A DNA stretch of 64,000 nt from CAMFLJ01 sp965279255 (lineage in GTDB: Bacteria; Actinomycetota; Acidimicrobiia; Acidimicrobiales; Acidimicrobilacustridaceae): assembly GCA_965279255.1 (NCBI GenBank), contig OZ257146.1:3472001-3536000 (forward strand), in the 5' to 3' direction. The position numbers and the translations under genes were made by a program. Shown here piece after piece: positions 1-7,976 of this stretch. The notes under the pieces were generated by a model, which had not been told where the DNA came from, searched no databases, and worked only from the letters and a program-made list of their open reading frames with translations. Position 1 is the stretch's first letter, and each line of letters opens with the position of its first letter.

Positions 1-60
1 CTTCACCTGGTCGTGCTGCACGCTGACGTGGGAGTCCGACGAGATCAGGCGGGTGGTCAC
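1..60 (-). CDS. Amidohydrolase-like protein, N-terminal fragment
   Basis: Only the first 20 codons lie in the window. They read from a GTG at 60-58, which overlaps the TGA of the upstream DUF849 gene in a GTGA junction, so the two genes are translationally coupled. The start MTTRLISSDSHVS resembles the opening strand of amidohydrolase_2 family metal-dependent hydrolases, where an Asp-x-His pair follows the first beta strand. Family membership rests on this short stretch and on the neighbour. The rest of the gene lies beyond the left edge. Confidence 0.5.
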   Translation of the reverse strand, partial: MTTRLISSDSHVSVQHDQVK

Positions 61-980
61 TGGCGTGCTCCTTCGGGTCGCCTCGCGGGGAGGCCGAGGA
101 TCTCGATGGTCTGGGCAGGGGTCGCCACCGGGCGCCCGAGCGACTCGCAGAGCCGCACCGCGTCCTCGACGAGCTCGAGGTTGGTGGGGTGGCCGTCGCC
201 GATGTGGTCCTCGAGGCCGACGCGCAGGTGGCCGCCCTGCTCGACGGTCGCCCGGGCGACGGGCGTGGCGAGGAGGTCGCCGCCGACGACGGCCGAGAAC
301 CACGGCAGCGGGCAGTCGTCGAGGGCGAGCAGCTCGCGGTAGGCGGCCAGGCCGGTGAGGGTGGGCGGCAGGCCGAAGGTGACGCCGGCGCCGCGGGCGA
401 GCACGCCGTGATCGCCTCCGAAGTAGTACTTCACGAACGACCCGGGTGAGAGGCGCCCGGCGCGCCAGTAGGCCAGGACGTTGCGCAGCCAGCCCGGCTC
501 GAAGCAGGCGAAGTGGAGGCCCATCCCCCGGGCGGCGCCTTCGTCGATGGCGTAGGTCATCGCGTCGTAGTTGAACGAGTAGAGGTAGCCGTCGGGCTCG
601 GGCGCACCGTCGGGGCCGGGCGACCCGAAGATGGTGGCGCCGGGGTCGACGAAGGCCAGGCGCAGGGCGCCGACGTCGTCGAGTGCCCACTGGTGGCCGA
701 ACCGCTCCTCGAGGGTGTCGCCGAAGCCGTTGGTGGGCAGGCAGAGCACGTCGGGGTCGCGCTCGAGCCACGGGACGAACAGCTCGAGGTACTGCCGGGT
801 GGCCTCGGCGGCCGACAGGTTCAGGTCGGGCAGGTGGCAGTGCACGATCGAGGCGCCGGCGTCGATGCACGCCAGGCCCTGCTCGACGACCTCGGCCGGG
901 GTGCGGCCGGTGGTCGGGTTGCGGTCGGGTCTCGTGGTGAGCGCCACCTCGATGACGACCGGTGTCTCCGTGGTCCCCAT
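57..980 (-). CDS. Beta-keto acid cleavage enzyme (BKACE, DUF849)
   Basis: A 307-residue protein of the BKACE/DUF849 family, Zn-dependent enzymes that condense a beta-keto acid with acetyl-CoA to give acetoacetate and a new acyl-CoA. The paired metal ligands are visible as HCH at residues 47-49, an early Glu sits at residue 11, and a late GLEDHIG carries the third ligand Glu. Length fits the family. The ATG at 980 is chosen because GGGGAGG lies just upstream; a longer frame back to 1070 is possible but adds an unconserved tail. The gene is coupled by GTGA to an amidohydrolase-like gene, which suggests a small catabolic unit. The true substrate cannot be read from sequence. Confidence 0.85.
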   Translation of the reverse strand: MGTTETPVVIEVALTTRPDRNPTTGRTPAEVVEQGLACIDAGASIVHCHLPDLNLSAAEATRQYLELFVPWLERDPDVLCLPTNGFGDTLEERFGHQWALDDVGALRLAFVDPGATIFGSPGPDGAPEPDGYLYSFNYDAMTYAIDEGAARGMGLHFACFEPGWLRNVLAYWRAGRLSPGSFVKYYFGGDHGVLARGAGVTFGLPPTLTGLAAYRELLALDDCPLPWFSAVVGGDLLATPVARATVEQGGHLRVGLEDHIGDGHPTNLELVEDAVRLCESLGRPVATPAQTIEILGLPARRPEGARQ

Positions 981-1123
981 GGCCCTCCCCCAGGACGTGA
1001 GGGGCCCATCATCCCAGACCGGGCCGTCACCGGGCCGGGCGGCGGCGAATTCCCCTGGTGGGGCGGTCACATGACCGCCCGCCCGGCTCGTGGTCGCGGC
1101 GACCGGGTCGGCACACTGACGTC

Positions 1124-1516
1124 GTGGAGCCCACCGCGGTCACCGAGAGCATCCTGGTCTTCGACGCCGACAGTGGCGTCTGCCAGAAGAGCGTCGAGCT
1201 GCTGCGACGGTTCGGCGCCCGGGTGGAGTTCACGCCCTCGTACGAGTGGCTGGTCGACCATCCCGCCGACACCGAGCGCACGGGGTCGATGGTGCTGCTG
1301 GTCGCGCCCGACGGGTCGGTCGCCGAGGCCGAGCACGCGGTGGCCGGCGCCCTCCTCCTGTCCCGTCGCCCGGCCAGCTGGCTCGGCGCGCTGATCGAGG
1401 TGCCCGGCCTGCACCTGTTCGCCAAGAAGGCGTACCGCCTCGTCGCCGCCAACCGGGCCCGCATCTCCGCCGCCCTCGGGCTCGACGCCTGCAGGATCTC
1501 GGACCGGCCGACGTGA
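1124..1516 (+). CDS. DCC-family (DUF393) thioredoxin-like protein, first Cys replaced
   Basis: About 130 residues resembling the DCC/DUF393 family, small thioredoxin-fold proteins named for an Asp-Cys-x-x-Cys motif near the N terminus. Here the motif reads DADSGVCQK: the first cysteine is serine and only the second remains, so a classic dithiol redox centre is absent. The GTG at 1124 is a guess, since no strong ribosome binding site is seen and the frame is open back to 1058. The stop overlaps the GTG of the DUF2071 gene (GTGA), so the two are co-translated. DCC and DUF2071 genes are small metabolic accessories of unknown role. Confidence 0.7.
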   Translation: MEPTAVTESILVFDADSGVCQKSVELLRRFGARVEFTPSYEWLVDHPADTERTGSMVLLVAPDGSVAEAEHAVAGALLLSRRPASWLGALIEVPGLHLFAKKAYRLVAANRARISAALGLDACRISDRPT

Positions 1517-2253
1517 CCGCCACCGGCCACGGACCGGCGATCCACCCGCTCCGGCGGCCGCAGGTGATGGGCCAGCGCTGGAGCTCGATCGTCTGGTGCC
1601 ACTGGCCGGTTCCGATCGAGGTCGTCGAGCGGCGCCTCCCCCCGGGCGTGCACGCCGACGTCTTCGACGGCACCGCATGGGTCGGCCTGGTCCCGTTCGA
1701 GATGCGCGAGCTGCGCATGGTCGTCGCCGGTCGGCGCCTCCCGGCCATCCCCACCACGGAGTCGTTCAGCGAGGTCAACGTGCGCACCTACGTCACCGGG
1801 TCCCAGGGGCCGGGCGTGTGGTTCGACACCCTCGACGCCTCGTCGTGGCTCGGCTCGGCCGTCGCCCGGGCGGCGTGGTCGCTGCCGTACGTGCCCGCCC
1901 GCATCACCGGCGCCGCGGCCGACGGGCCCGGGCGGCGGACGTGGTCGATCGACCGGTCCGACGGCACCACCGGCCGCATCGACGTCGAGGTCGGTGACCC
2001 GCTGGCCGGGGCCCGGCCCCTCGAGGAGTTCCTCACCGAGCGCTACGCCCTCTACGCCCGGTCGTGGTGGTCGGCCCGGCGGGCGCTGTGGGCGCCGGTG
2101 GCCCATGCCCCGTGGTCGCTGCGCTCGTGCGAGGGCGTCGACGTCGATGCCGGGCTGGTGCGCGATGCCGGCTACCCGGTCGACGACACGCCGGTGCACG
2201 TCGTGGCCGCCGACTCGGTGTCGGTCCGGATCGGGCTGCCGAAGGTCCTCTGA
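1513..2253 (+). CDS. DUF2071 (YqjF-like) protein
   Basis: A 246-residue protein with the DUF2071/YqjF pattern: an N-terminal WCHWPVP segment, then a strand with VGLVPFEMREL, then SFSEVNVRTYV, and a C-terminal part ending in a SVSVRIGLPKVL strand. The family is a beta-rich fold related to acetoacetate decarboxylase-like proteins; its function is not established. The GTG start overlaps the preceding DCC gene by four bases. No signal peptide or membrane segment is seen, so it is probably cytoplasmic. Confidence 0.8.
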   Translation: MTATGHGPAIHPLRRPQVMGQRWSSIVWCHWPVPIEVVERRLPPGVHADVFDGTAWVGLVPFEMRELRMVVAGRRLPAIPTTESFSEVNVRTYVTGSQGPGVWFDTLDASSWLGSAVARAAWSLPYVPARITGAAADGPGRRTWSIDRSDGTTGRIDVEVGDPLAGARPLEEFLTERYALYARSWWSARRALWAPVAHAPWSLRSCEGVDVDAGLVRDAGYPVDDTPVHVVAADSVSVRIGLPKVL

Positions 2254-2299
2254 CGGCCCCGCACGGCCGATGAACGGCTGCCTGCGGCGGCCGGACGAC

Positions 2300-2755
2300 T
2301 CAGTACGAGTCGTTGAGGATGTCGCTCAGCTCGTCGGGCTCGACGCCCGGCTCGACCTCGGGGCCGGGGGCCTCGCCGGCGGCGATGCGGGCCCGGCGGG
2401 CGGCCTTGCGGATCTCGAGGTCCTGCTCGTGGAGCGTGGCGGCGGCGCCGTCGCGGTCGAGGTCGAGGATCGAGCGGCTGGCGGGCTCGAGGGCCCACAC
2501 GCCCTGCTCGGGCCGGTCGATGTAGCCGAGCTTGCGGAGGTGGGTGCGGGCCAGGCCGAGGCGGTGGGCGACCTTCGAGCGGGGCTCGGTGTCGGCGCCG
2601 CTGATCTGCACCGCGAGCTGGGCGGGGGTGAGGCCCATGCGGGCGATCACCGCGGCGTCGAGCTGCTCCCTGGTGGCCGAGCCACCCAGGCTCTCGAGGG
2701 CGTCGAGGGTGGGCGCCATCATCATCACGTAGCTGGGGATCGCATGATCGGTCAT
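2300..2755 (-). CDS. Orphan Mrr_N-like winged-helix protein
   Basis: A 151-residue protein. Residues 1 to about 95 match the N-terminal winged-helix domain of Mrr-type restriction proteins (start MTDHAIPSYVMMM, then a REQL segment, then an LGLARTHLRKLGYI recognition-helix region and a WALE wing). The nuclease domain that normally follows is missing. Instead there is a charged helical segment (EIRKAARRAR) and an acidic tail ending in DILNDSY. It is therefore more likely a DNA-binding or adaptor protein than a nuclease. The ATG at 2755 has GGAGAGG upstream. The frame is open further back only through the G-rich tract. It follows an alpha/beta hydrolase gene on the same strand after 118 bases. 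Confidence 0.65.
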   Translation of the reverse strand: MTDHAIPSYVMMMAPTLDALESLGGSATREQLDAAVIARMGLTPAQLAVQISGADTEPRSKVAHRLGLARTHLRKLGYIDRPEQGVWALEPASRSILDLDRDGAAATLHEQDLEIRKAARRARIAAGEAPGPEVEPGVEPDELSDILNDSY

Positions 2756-2807
2756 CGGTGGCCTCTCCGTTCCCGAACGTACCGGGGCGGTGGTCGGACG
2801 CGAGGTC

Positions 2808-2857
2808 GGGGGCGGGGGCGGGGGTCGGGGGCGGGGGTCGGGGGCGGGGGTCGGGGG
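2808..2857. repeat. G-run array (eight runs of five G)
   Basis: On the plus strand there are eight runs of GGGGG separated by C or TC, forming an imperfect tandem repeat. Such spacing is ideal for G-quadruplex formation. It lies between the hydrolase stop (2874) and the Mrr_N-like start (2755); both genes are read from the minus strand, so the G-rich strand is the template strand. A related triplet tract (GGT/GGC) continues into the hydrolase 3' end, where it encodes alternating Thr-Ala. Confidence 0.8.
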
Positions 2858-2873
2858 CGGTGGTCGTGGTCGT

Positions 2874-3854
2874 TCAGTCGGCGGTGGCGGTGGCGGTGGC
2901 GGTGCCGGCCCGGGCCGCGAGGGCACGGACGGCGTCGGCCAGCGCGGCCGGTGAGGAGATCATCGGCAGATGCCGGCCCGGGATGAAGGTCGGGGCCGGT
3001 GCGCCGATGCGCTCGGCGGTCTCCTCCGCAGCACCCCGGCCGAACTGGGGGTCGTCCTCGCCGCCCGCCACCGTCGTGGCCACCTCCGAGGCGCGCAGCT
3101 CCTCGAGCTGCTCGCCGGTGAGGGCCGGGATGCCCGACCGGCTCATGTGCCACATGGCGGCCTCGCTGCCGGGCTGGAGCAGCGGCCGGCGCCACTGGTC
3201 GACGTCGGCGTCGGTGAGGGCGGGGCAGAGCGGCCCGCACTGGGTGTCGTAGACCTGCCGGATCATCCAGTCGGAGCTGAGCCCGAGGCGCAGCACGCTG
3301 GTGCGGAACGGGTCGACGACCAACGCCCGCAGGAACCCTGGCACGGGGAAGGGCCGCAGGTCGCCGTCGAGCACCATCAGCCCGGCGACCTCGTGGTCGG
3401 TGCCCTGGCTGCGGAGGGTGGCCAGCGCGGCGACGGCGGCGCCGCTGGAGTGCCCGACCAGGACGGGCGCGTCGGCACCGGTGAGGCCCTCGGCGGAGAG
3501 GAGGCCGAGCACCTGGTCGGCGTAGTGGTCGACGTCGTAGGGGGCGACGGGCTCGCTGTACCCGGTGCCGGTGAGGTCGAGGGCGTAGACGCGGTGGTCG
3601 GTCGCGAGGTCATGGGCGAGGGCGTCGAAGGTGTCGGCCGTCTCGAACGCACCGGGCACGAGCACGATGGGCTGGCCGGCGGCGCCCGAGGTGCGGATGC
3701 GGGTGTCGACGTCGCCGGTGCGCACGAAGGTGAGCCCCGCCGGTGGGTCGGCCCGGCGCTGGGTGAGCGCGTTGAACAGGGCGCTGTTGACGGTGAGCAC
3801 CACCACGACGAACAGCGCCCACAGCGCCAGCCGCCCGACCCGCCGACGCGTCAC
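2874..3854 (-). CDS. Membrane-anchored alpha/beta hydrolase
   Basis: A 326-residue alpha/beta hydrolase with a hydrophobic N-terminal helix (about residues 8-25) that should anchor it in the membrane. The nucleophile elbow is GHSSG (Ser136). An acidic residue follows in AGGEDDP and the His lies in GRHLPM near the C terminus, so the triad is complete. The oxyanion region is near LVPGAFETADTF. The GTG start overlaps the VapC stop (GTGA). The C terminus ends in alternating Thr and Ala encoded by a simple repeat that leads into the G-run array. Substrate unknown; homologues include haloperoxidase- and lipase-like enzymes. Confidence 0.8.
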   Translation of the reverse strand: MTRRRVGRLALWALFVVVVLTVNSALFNALTQRRADPPAGLTFVRTGDVDTRIRTSGAAGQPIVLVPGAFETADTFDALAHDLATDHRVYALDLTGTGYSEPVAPYDVDHYADQVLGLLSAEGLTGADAPVLVGHSSGAAVAALATLRSQGTDHEVAGLMVLDGDLRPFPVPGFLRALVVDPFRTSVLRLGLSSDWMIRQVYDTQCGPLCPALTDADVDQWRRPLLQPGSEAAMWHMSRSGIPALTGEQLEELRASEVATTVAGGEDDPQFGRGAAEETAERIGAPAPTFIPGRHLPMISSPAALADAVRALAARAGTATATATAD

Positions 3855-4255
3855 ACCGATGCCGGATCGAGGGTGATGCCCATGACCCCGGCGACGCGGA
3901 CGAGGTCCGCGTCGGCCGTGAGCAGTGCTGCACCGTGCCGGAGCGCCACCGATGCGATCACGCAGTCGAGGAGCCCGCGCGGCGTGACACCGGAGCGACG
4001 GCAGGTCCGGTAGATGCGCGCCGCGGCGGCGAAGTCGACGACGGGGTCGACCCGGAGCAGACGGTTGCGGTCCATCAGCCGTTGCAGGTCGAGCGCGCGT
4101 CCGTCGTCGCGAGCGCCGGCGAGGACCTCCATGGTCACGGGCTCGGTGACGGCGACATCGGCCTCGGCCGCGATGAGCTCGGCGAGGCGACGATCGACGG
4201 TGCTGCCGGTGGCCCGGTCGAACTCCACCCACGCCGAGGTGTCGACCAGGATCAC
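3851..4255 (-). CDS. vapC: VapC-type PIN-domain toxin
   Basis: A 134-residue PIN-domain ribonuclease. The acidic metal site is intact: Asp5 in LVDTSAW, Glu43 in MEVLAG, Asp97 in LLDCVIA and Asp115/Asp117 in TADADL. VapC toxins cleave tRNA or rRNA and are held inactive by VapB bound through its C-terminal tail. The GTG start overlaps the antitoxin stop (GTGA), the usual order antitoxin then toxin. The membrane hydrolase downstream overlaps in the same manner, so all three may be on one transcript. Confidence 0.9.
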   Translation of the reverse strand: MILVDTSAWVEFDRATGSTVDRRLAELIAAEADVAVTEPVTMEVLAGARDDGRALDLQRLMDRNRLLRVDPVVDFAAAARIYRTCRRSGVTPRGLLDCVIASVALRHGAALLTADADLVRVAGVMGITLDPASV

Positions 4256-4464
4256 CGGCCCGACAGCGGAGGCTGGTCGGCCGGCACCTCACCGATGGCG
4301 CCGGCACCCTGCATCGCCAGTGCCTCCTCGGTGGTCATCGGCTGGCCGGCGAGGTGGCGGAGGGCGAGGTCGACCGCCTCGGTCTTGGTGTGGACGCCGA
4401 AGCGGTCCATGACCGTTCGCAGTGGCTCGTCGTCGATCTCGATGTTGGTGCGGACCTTTCCCAT
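4252..4464 (-). CDS. vapB: VapB-type antitoxin
   Basis: A 70-residue antitoxin. It has an N-terminal ribbon-helix-helix type start (MGKVRTNIEIDDE), the TKTEAVDLALRHLA helix typical of DUF2191/VapB proteins, and a C-terminal tail that should block the toxin active site. The ATG at 4464 is preferred over a start at 4563 because the longer form would translate straight through the operator palindrome. With a TACGAT -10 box six bases upstream, the message is probably leaderless. The operator overlaps this start, giving tight autoregulation by VapBC. Confidence 0.85.
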   Translation of the reverse strand: MGKVRTNIEIDDEPLRTVMDRFGVHTKTEAVDLALRHLAGQPMTTEEALAMQGAGAIGEVPADQPPLSGR

Positions 4465-4500
4465 ACACCAATCGTACACGCCACGTGTACGATTGGTGTA
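4464..4500. promoter_or_regulatory. VapBC operator, perfect 17-bp inverted repeat
   Basis: Two perfect 17-base arms (4464-4480 and 4484-4500) flank a 3-base centre. The left arm includes one base of the vapB start codon. The minus strand holds TACGAT ending six bases before the ATG, a good -10 for a leaderless transcript, so a bound VapBC complex would cover promoter and start site together. Confidence 0.8.
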
Positions 4501-4585
4501 GCGCTGATGACCTGCCGCACGAGGGACGCTCACGGTCGCGACCCTACGGAGAGGGTGCGACAACGGGTCCGGAGACCGCGGTGAC

Positions 4586-5548
4586 CTAGGCGACGGGGTG
4601 GTCGGCGTACCAGCGGGTCAGCTCGGCGAAGCCGGCGTCGAGGCCGACGGTGGGCTCCCAGCCGAGGACCTCGCAGGTGCGGCGCTGGTCGAACCAGTGG
4701 GCGACGGTGAGCTGGCGGGCGGCGAAGTGGGTGAGCGGCGGTTCGCTGCCCGGCCACAGCGCGCCGACCACGGCTCCGGCGGCCGAGGCCACGGCGCCGG
4801 GGGTGTCGCGCCAGCGGGGCTCGACACCGGCGGCGGCGAGGATGGCGGCCACGAGGTCGCGCACCGGGCGGGGGTCGCCGGCCGACACGACCCAGGCCTG
4901 TCCGAGGGCGGGGCTGTCGGGGTCGGCGGTGGCGTCGAGGCCGGCGACGACCGCCGAGGCCGCGTCGGTGACGTAGGTGGAGTCGACGAGGGCGGCCCCG
5001 CCGCGGGGCAGGGCGAGGCGGCCGGCCCGGGCCCGGTCGACGATGCGGCCGACGAGCTGGGTGTCACCGGGGCCCCACACCAGGTGGGGGCGGAGCACGA
5101 CCGTGGGCACGGACGAGGTCAGCAGCACGAGCCGCTCGGCGATGGCCTTGGATCGGGCGTAGCCGTCGCGCCCCGAGTAGCGGGGCGGCTCGGCGCCGGG
5201 GCCCATGGCGGCGTGGTTGTCGAACGCCACGGACGGGGTGGAGATGTGCACCAGGCGACCACACTCGGCCGCCGCCTCGACCACGTGCGAGGAGCCCTCG
5301 ACGTTGACCTCGACGAAGCGCCGCCAGGGAGCCCGCGGCGCCACGAGGGCGGCGAGGTGGACGATGGCATCGTGGCCCTGGGCGGCGCGGCGCAGCGCGG
5401 CGGCGTCGGTGATGTCGCCCAGCGCATCGGTGAGGCCGGTGCGGCTGGGCGAGCGCTGGAAGCAGGTGACCTCGTCGCCGCGCTCGGCGAGCTGGAGGGC
5501 GACCGTGCGGCCGAGGAGGCTGGTGGCGCCGGTGACGAGGACCTTCAC
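4586..5548 (-). CDS. oleD: OleD-type 2-alkyl-3-ketoalkanoate reductase
   Basis: A 320-residue extended short-chain dehydrogenase. In olefin biosynthesis OleD uses NADPH to reduce the beta-keto acid made by OleA to a beta-hydroxy acid. The nucleotide loop is TGATSLLG at residues 6-13, with Ser at the middle glycine position. The catalytic set is Ser103 (HISTPS), Tyr130 and Lys134 (YARSK). The GTG start lies one base after the oleBC stop. It is the last gene of the oleA-oleBC-oleD operon, which supports the assignment over a generic epimerase. Confidence 0.85.
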   Translation of the reverse strand: MKVLVTGATSLLGRTVALQLAERGDEVTCFQRSPSRTGLTDALGDITDAAALRRAAQGHDAIVHLAALVAPRAPWRRFVEVNVEGSSHVVEAAAECGRLVHISTPSVAFDNHAAMGPGAEPPRYSGRDGYARSKAIAERLVLLTSSVPTVVLRPHLVWGPGDTQLVGRIVDRARAGRLALPRGGAALVDSTYVTDAASAVVAGLDATADPDSPALGQAWVVSAGDPRPVRDLVAAILAAAGVEPRWRDTPGAVASAAGAVVGALWPGSEPPLTHFAARQLTVAHWFDQRRTCEVLGWEPTVGLDAGFAELTRWYADHPVA

Positions 5549-5549
5549 G

Positions 5550-7976
5550 TCAGCGCCCCGCCAGCAGCGACGTGGCGTCGGCGGCCAGGGCGACGCGGTC
5601 GACCTTGGTGCGGTGGCGAACGTCGACGGGAAGCCGGCCGGTGAGCACGGCGGCCACCGGGGTGGCGCAGGCGGCCCGCACGGCGGCGGTGGTCGCGAGG
5701 TCGGCGAGGCCGAGCGAGGCGTCGGTGTCGACGACCACGACCAGCACCTGGGTGCCGACCGGGCCCACCCCGACGGCGGCCGCGGTGCGGCCGGTGCCGA
5801 CGAGCACCTGCTGCTCGGGCACGACGCAGGCGAGCGGGCCGGCCGCGGAGGTGATCACGTGCATCCGGCGGCCGAGCTGGAACAGGCGGCCGTCGTCGTC
5901 GACGTAGCCGACGTCGCCGGTGCGGTGGAAGGGCCGCCCGTCGATGACCGTGGTGGCATCGCGGTTCAGGGCCCATCGCCGGTCGTAGCCGGCGCGCATC
6001 CAGGCCGCCGACACGAGGATCTCGCCCCACCCGGTGCCCGGCTCGAGCTCGTCGATCACGACCTCGACGCCAGCGAGCGGATGGCCGGTGCACGTGCCGC
6101 CGTGCGGTCCGGTGGCCGACGGCGTGGTGCCGTCGGTGAGGGGGAGCGCCTCGGTCATGCCGTAGGGGGCGCGCACGTCGGCGCCGGTGACAGCGGCCAT
6201 GCCCTCGGCGAGGGCGGGCAGCACGGGGGCGCCGGCCAGCATCACCAGCTCCACGGGCGCGGTGCGGCCGGCGGCGGTGTCGACGATGCGCTGGGCCGCG
6301 GCGGGCGACAGCCACGCGGTGGTGGTGCCGGCCGCCGCCGACGCGGCGGCGAAGGCGTCGAAGTCGAGGGCGCCAGGGGTGACGTCGTCGGGGAGGCTGC
6401 ACGCCAGGCCGATCGCGGGGCCGACGAGCATGAACGGGGCGAACGAGGTGGTGAACGCCCCGATCGGGAACTGCCCGAGGATGGTGTCGCGCTGGGCCGC
6501 CAGGGCGGCGTGGGTGTAGCGGACGGGCTTGGCCGGCCCGGTGGCGCCCGACGTGTGCACCACCGCGGCGAGGGCGGCCGGGTCGAGCGCCGGGAGGGCG
6601 GCGGCCGCCGCGGTGAAGACCGGGCCACCGATCGGCGCGGCGGGCACGACGAGGTGGGTGGCCCCCGGGGTGAGGCCGAGCGCCCGGGCCAGGCGGACCG
6701 TCCGGTCGGTGCCGATCGACCACTGCACGGTGGCGCCGCGTAGCAGCCGTCGCATGGGACGCAGGCCGAGCTGGGAGTCGACCGCGACCACCACTCCCCC
6801 GGCCATCCAGATGCCGTAGGCGGCGGCGAGGCAGTCGGCGCTCGGGGGCACGAGCAGGGCCACGCGGTCGCCCGGGGCGAGGCCGTCGGCGAGCAGCCGG
6901 CCGGCGATGTGGCGGGCGTGGTCGGCGAGCTGGCGCCAGGTGCGGGTGCCGCCGGGGCCGGAGAAGGCCACGGCCGTGTCGTCGGCGTGCTCGACCAACG
7001 CCGCGGTGACGGGTCGGAACCCGGGGTCGGCCGGGAGCGCCTCGGACTCGGGCTCGGACTCGGCGACGGGGGCGTCGAGGCCGGCGACGGGGGCGTCGAG
7101 GCCGGCGAGCCACTCCCACGCCACCTCGGCCACGGGGGCGTCGAGGGTGACGAGATGGGCAGCGTCGGGGAACACCTGCACCTGGGCCTGAGGCGCCCGC
7201 TGCTGGAGGTCGGCCAGGAAGCGCTCGTGGAACACGGGGTCGCGTCCGCCCCAGGCGAGCAGCACCGGCCCGTCGAAGGCGTCGAAGGCGGCGGCCACGC
7301 CCTCGAGCGCGGTCCACGACACGTCGTCGGGCGCCACGGGGATGTCGGCGACGAACTCGGCCACCGCGTGGCGGCGGGCCCGGCTGCGGTAGGGCGCCCG
7401 CAGGGCGGCTCGGTGCTCGCGCCCGGTCATCTGGGCGGTGCCCTCGACGAACACGGGGGTCTGGTCGCACACGACCCGCACGGCCGAGCGGGCGGCGGCG
7501 ATCAGCGGCGGCACCTTCACCCCGTCGGGCAGGGCCACGGCGGTGTTGGTGAGCACGAGGGCCCGGCAGTCGAGGCGGGCGGCGGCGCCGACGGTGACCG
7601 GCCCGCCCCAGTCGTGGGCGGCCATCACGATCGGGCCGTCGGTGTGGGCCTTGCAGAACGCCACGAGCTCGTCGATGCGCTCGGCGAGCACGCGGGGCGT
7701 GCCCCGGTTCGAGAAGCCCATGCCGCTCTGGTCGACGGCGATGACCCGCCACCCCTCGGGGGCGAGGGCCAGGAACTCGTTCCAGATGTACGACCAGGTG
7801 GGGTTGCCGTGGGTGCACACGAGCGTGCCGTTCACGGGCTCGGCGCCGTTGTCGAGGACGTGCCACTCCACCCGATGCCCGTCGGCGGTCTCGAACTCGA
7901 CGAGCCGCGACCACGCCGGGTCGAGGCCCCACTCCCTCAGCTGCCGGATGCTGGGACCGCCGGCCGCCGCGTTCAC
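5550..7976 (-). CDS. oleBC: OleBC fusion: beta-lactone decarboxylase + beta-lactone synthetase
   Basis: An 808-residue two-domain protein. Residues 1-290 form an OleB domain of the haloalkane-dehalogenase fold: HGNPTW oxyanion region, nucleophile Asp122 in HDWGG, Asp246, and His274 in AAHLV. OleB turns a beta-lactone into an olefin plus CO2. Residues from about 318 are an OleC domain of the acyl-adenylate fold: phosphate loop HTSGATGPAKP at 474-484, YGMTE at 605-609, then FHRTGDVGY and GRRMHVI; OleC makes the beta-lactone from the beta-hydroxy acid using ATP. OleBC fusions are known in actinobacteria such as Micrococcus. The linker (about 291-318) contains a duplicated GLDAPVA segment. The GTG start overlaps the oleA stop. 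Confidence 0.9.
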   Translation of the reverse strand: MNAAAGGPSIRQLREWGLDPAWSRLVEFETADGHRVEWHVLDNGAEPVNGTLVCTHGNPTWSYIWNEFLALAPEGWRVIAVDQSGMGFSNRGTPRVLAERIDELVAFCKAHTDGPIVMAAHDWGGPVTVGAAARLDCRALVLTNTAVALPDGVKVPPLIAAARSAVRVVCDQTPVFVEGTAQMTGREHRAALRAPYRSRARRHAVAEFVADIPVAPDDVSWTALEGVAAAFDAFDGPVLLAWGGRDPVFHERFLADLQQRAPQAQVQVFPDAAHLVTLDAPVAEVAWEWLAGLDAPVAGLDAPVAESEPESEALPADPGFRPVTAALVEHADDTAVAFSGPGGTRTWRQLADHARHIAGRLLADGLAPGDRVALLVPPSADCLAAAYGIWMAGGVVVAVDSQLGLRPMRRLLRGATVQWSIGTDRTVRLARALGLTPGATHLVVPAAPIGGPVFTAAAAALPALDPAALAAVVHTSGATGPAKPVRYTHAALAAQRDTILGQFPIGAFTTSFAPFMLVGPAIGLACSLPDDVTPGALDFDAFAAASAAAGTTTAWLSPAAAQRIVDTAAGRTAPVELVMLAGAPVLPALAEGMAAVTGADVRAPYGMTEALPLTDGTTPSATGPHGGTCTGHPLAGVEVVIDELEPGTGWGEILVSAAWMRAGYDRRWALNRDATTVIDGRPFHRTGDVGYVDDDGRLFQLGRRMHVITSAAGPLACVVPEQQVLVGTGRTAAAVGVGPVGTQVLVVVVDTDASLGLADLATTAAVRAACATPVAAVLTGRLPVDVRHRTKVDRVALAADATSLLAGR
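7063..7104. repeat. Tandem 21-bp direct repeat in the OleB/OleC linker
   Basis: Two identical, adjacent 21-base units (7063-7083 and 7084-7104) lie in frame exactly at the junction between the OleB and OleC domains. They encode a duplicated Gly-Leu-Asp-Ala-Pro-Val-Ala segment, so the linker has grown by seven residues without disturbing either domain. Confidence 0.85.

Noticed and set aside
5545..7932. A 795-residue open frame on the minus strand inside oleBC
   Set aside because: It is an Arg/Pro/Ala-rich frame produced by high GC. The oleBC frame carries full catalytic motifs, so this one is a shadow.
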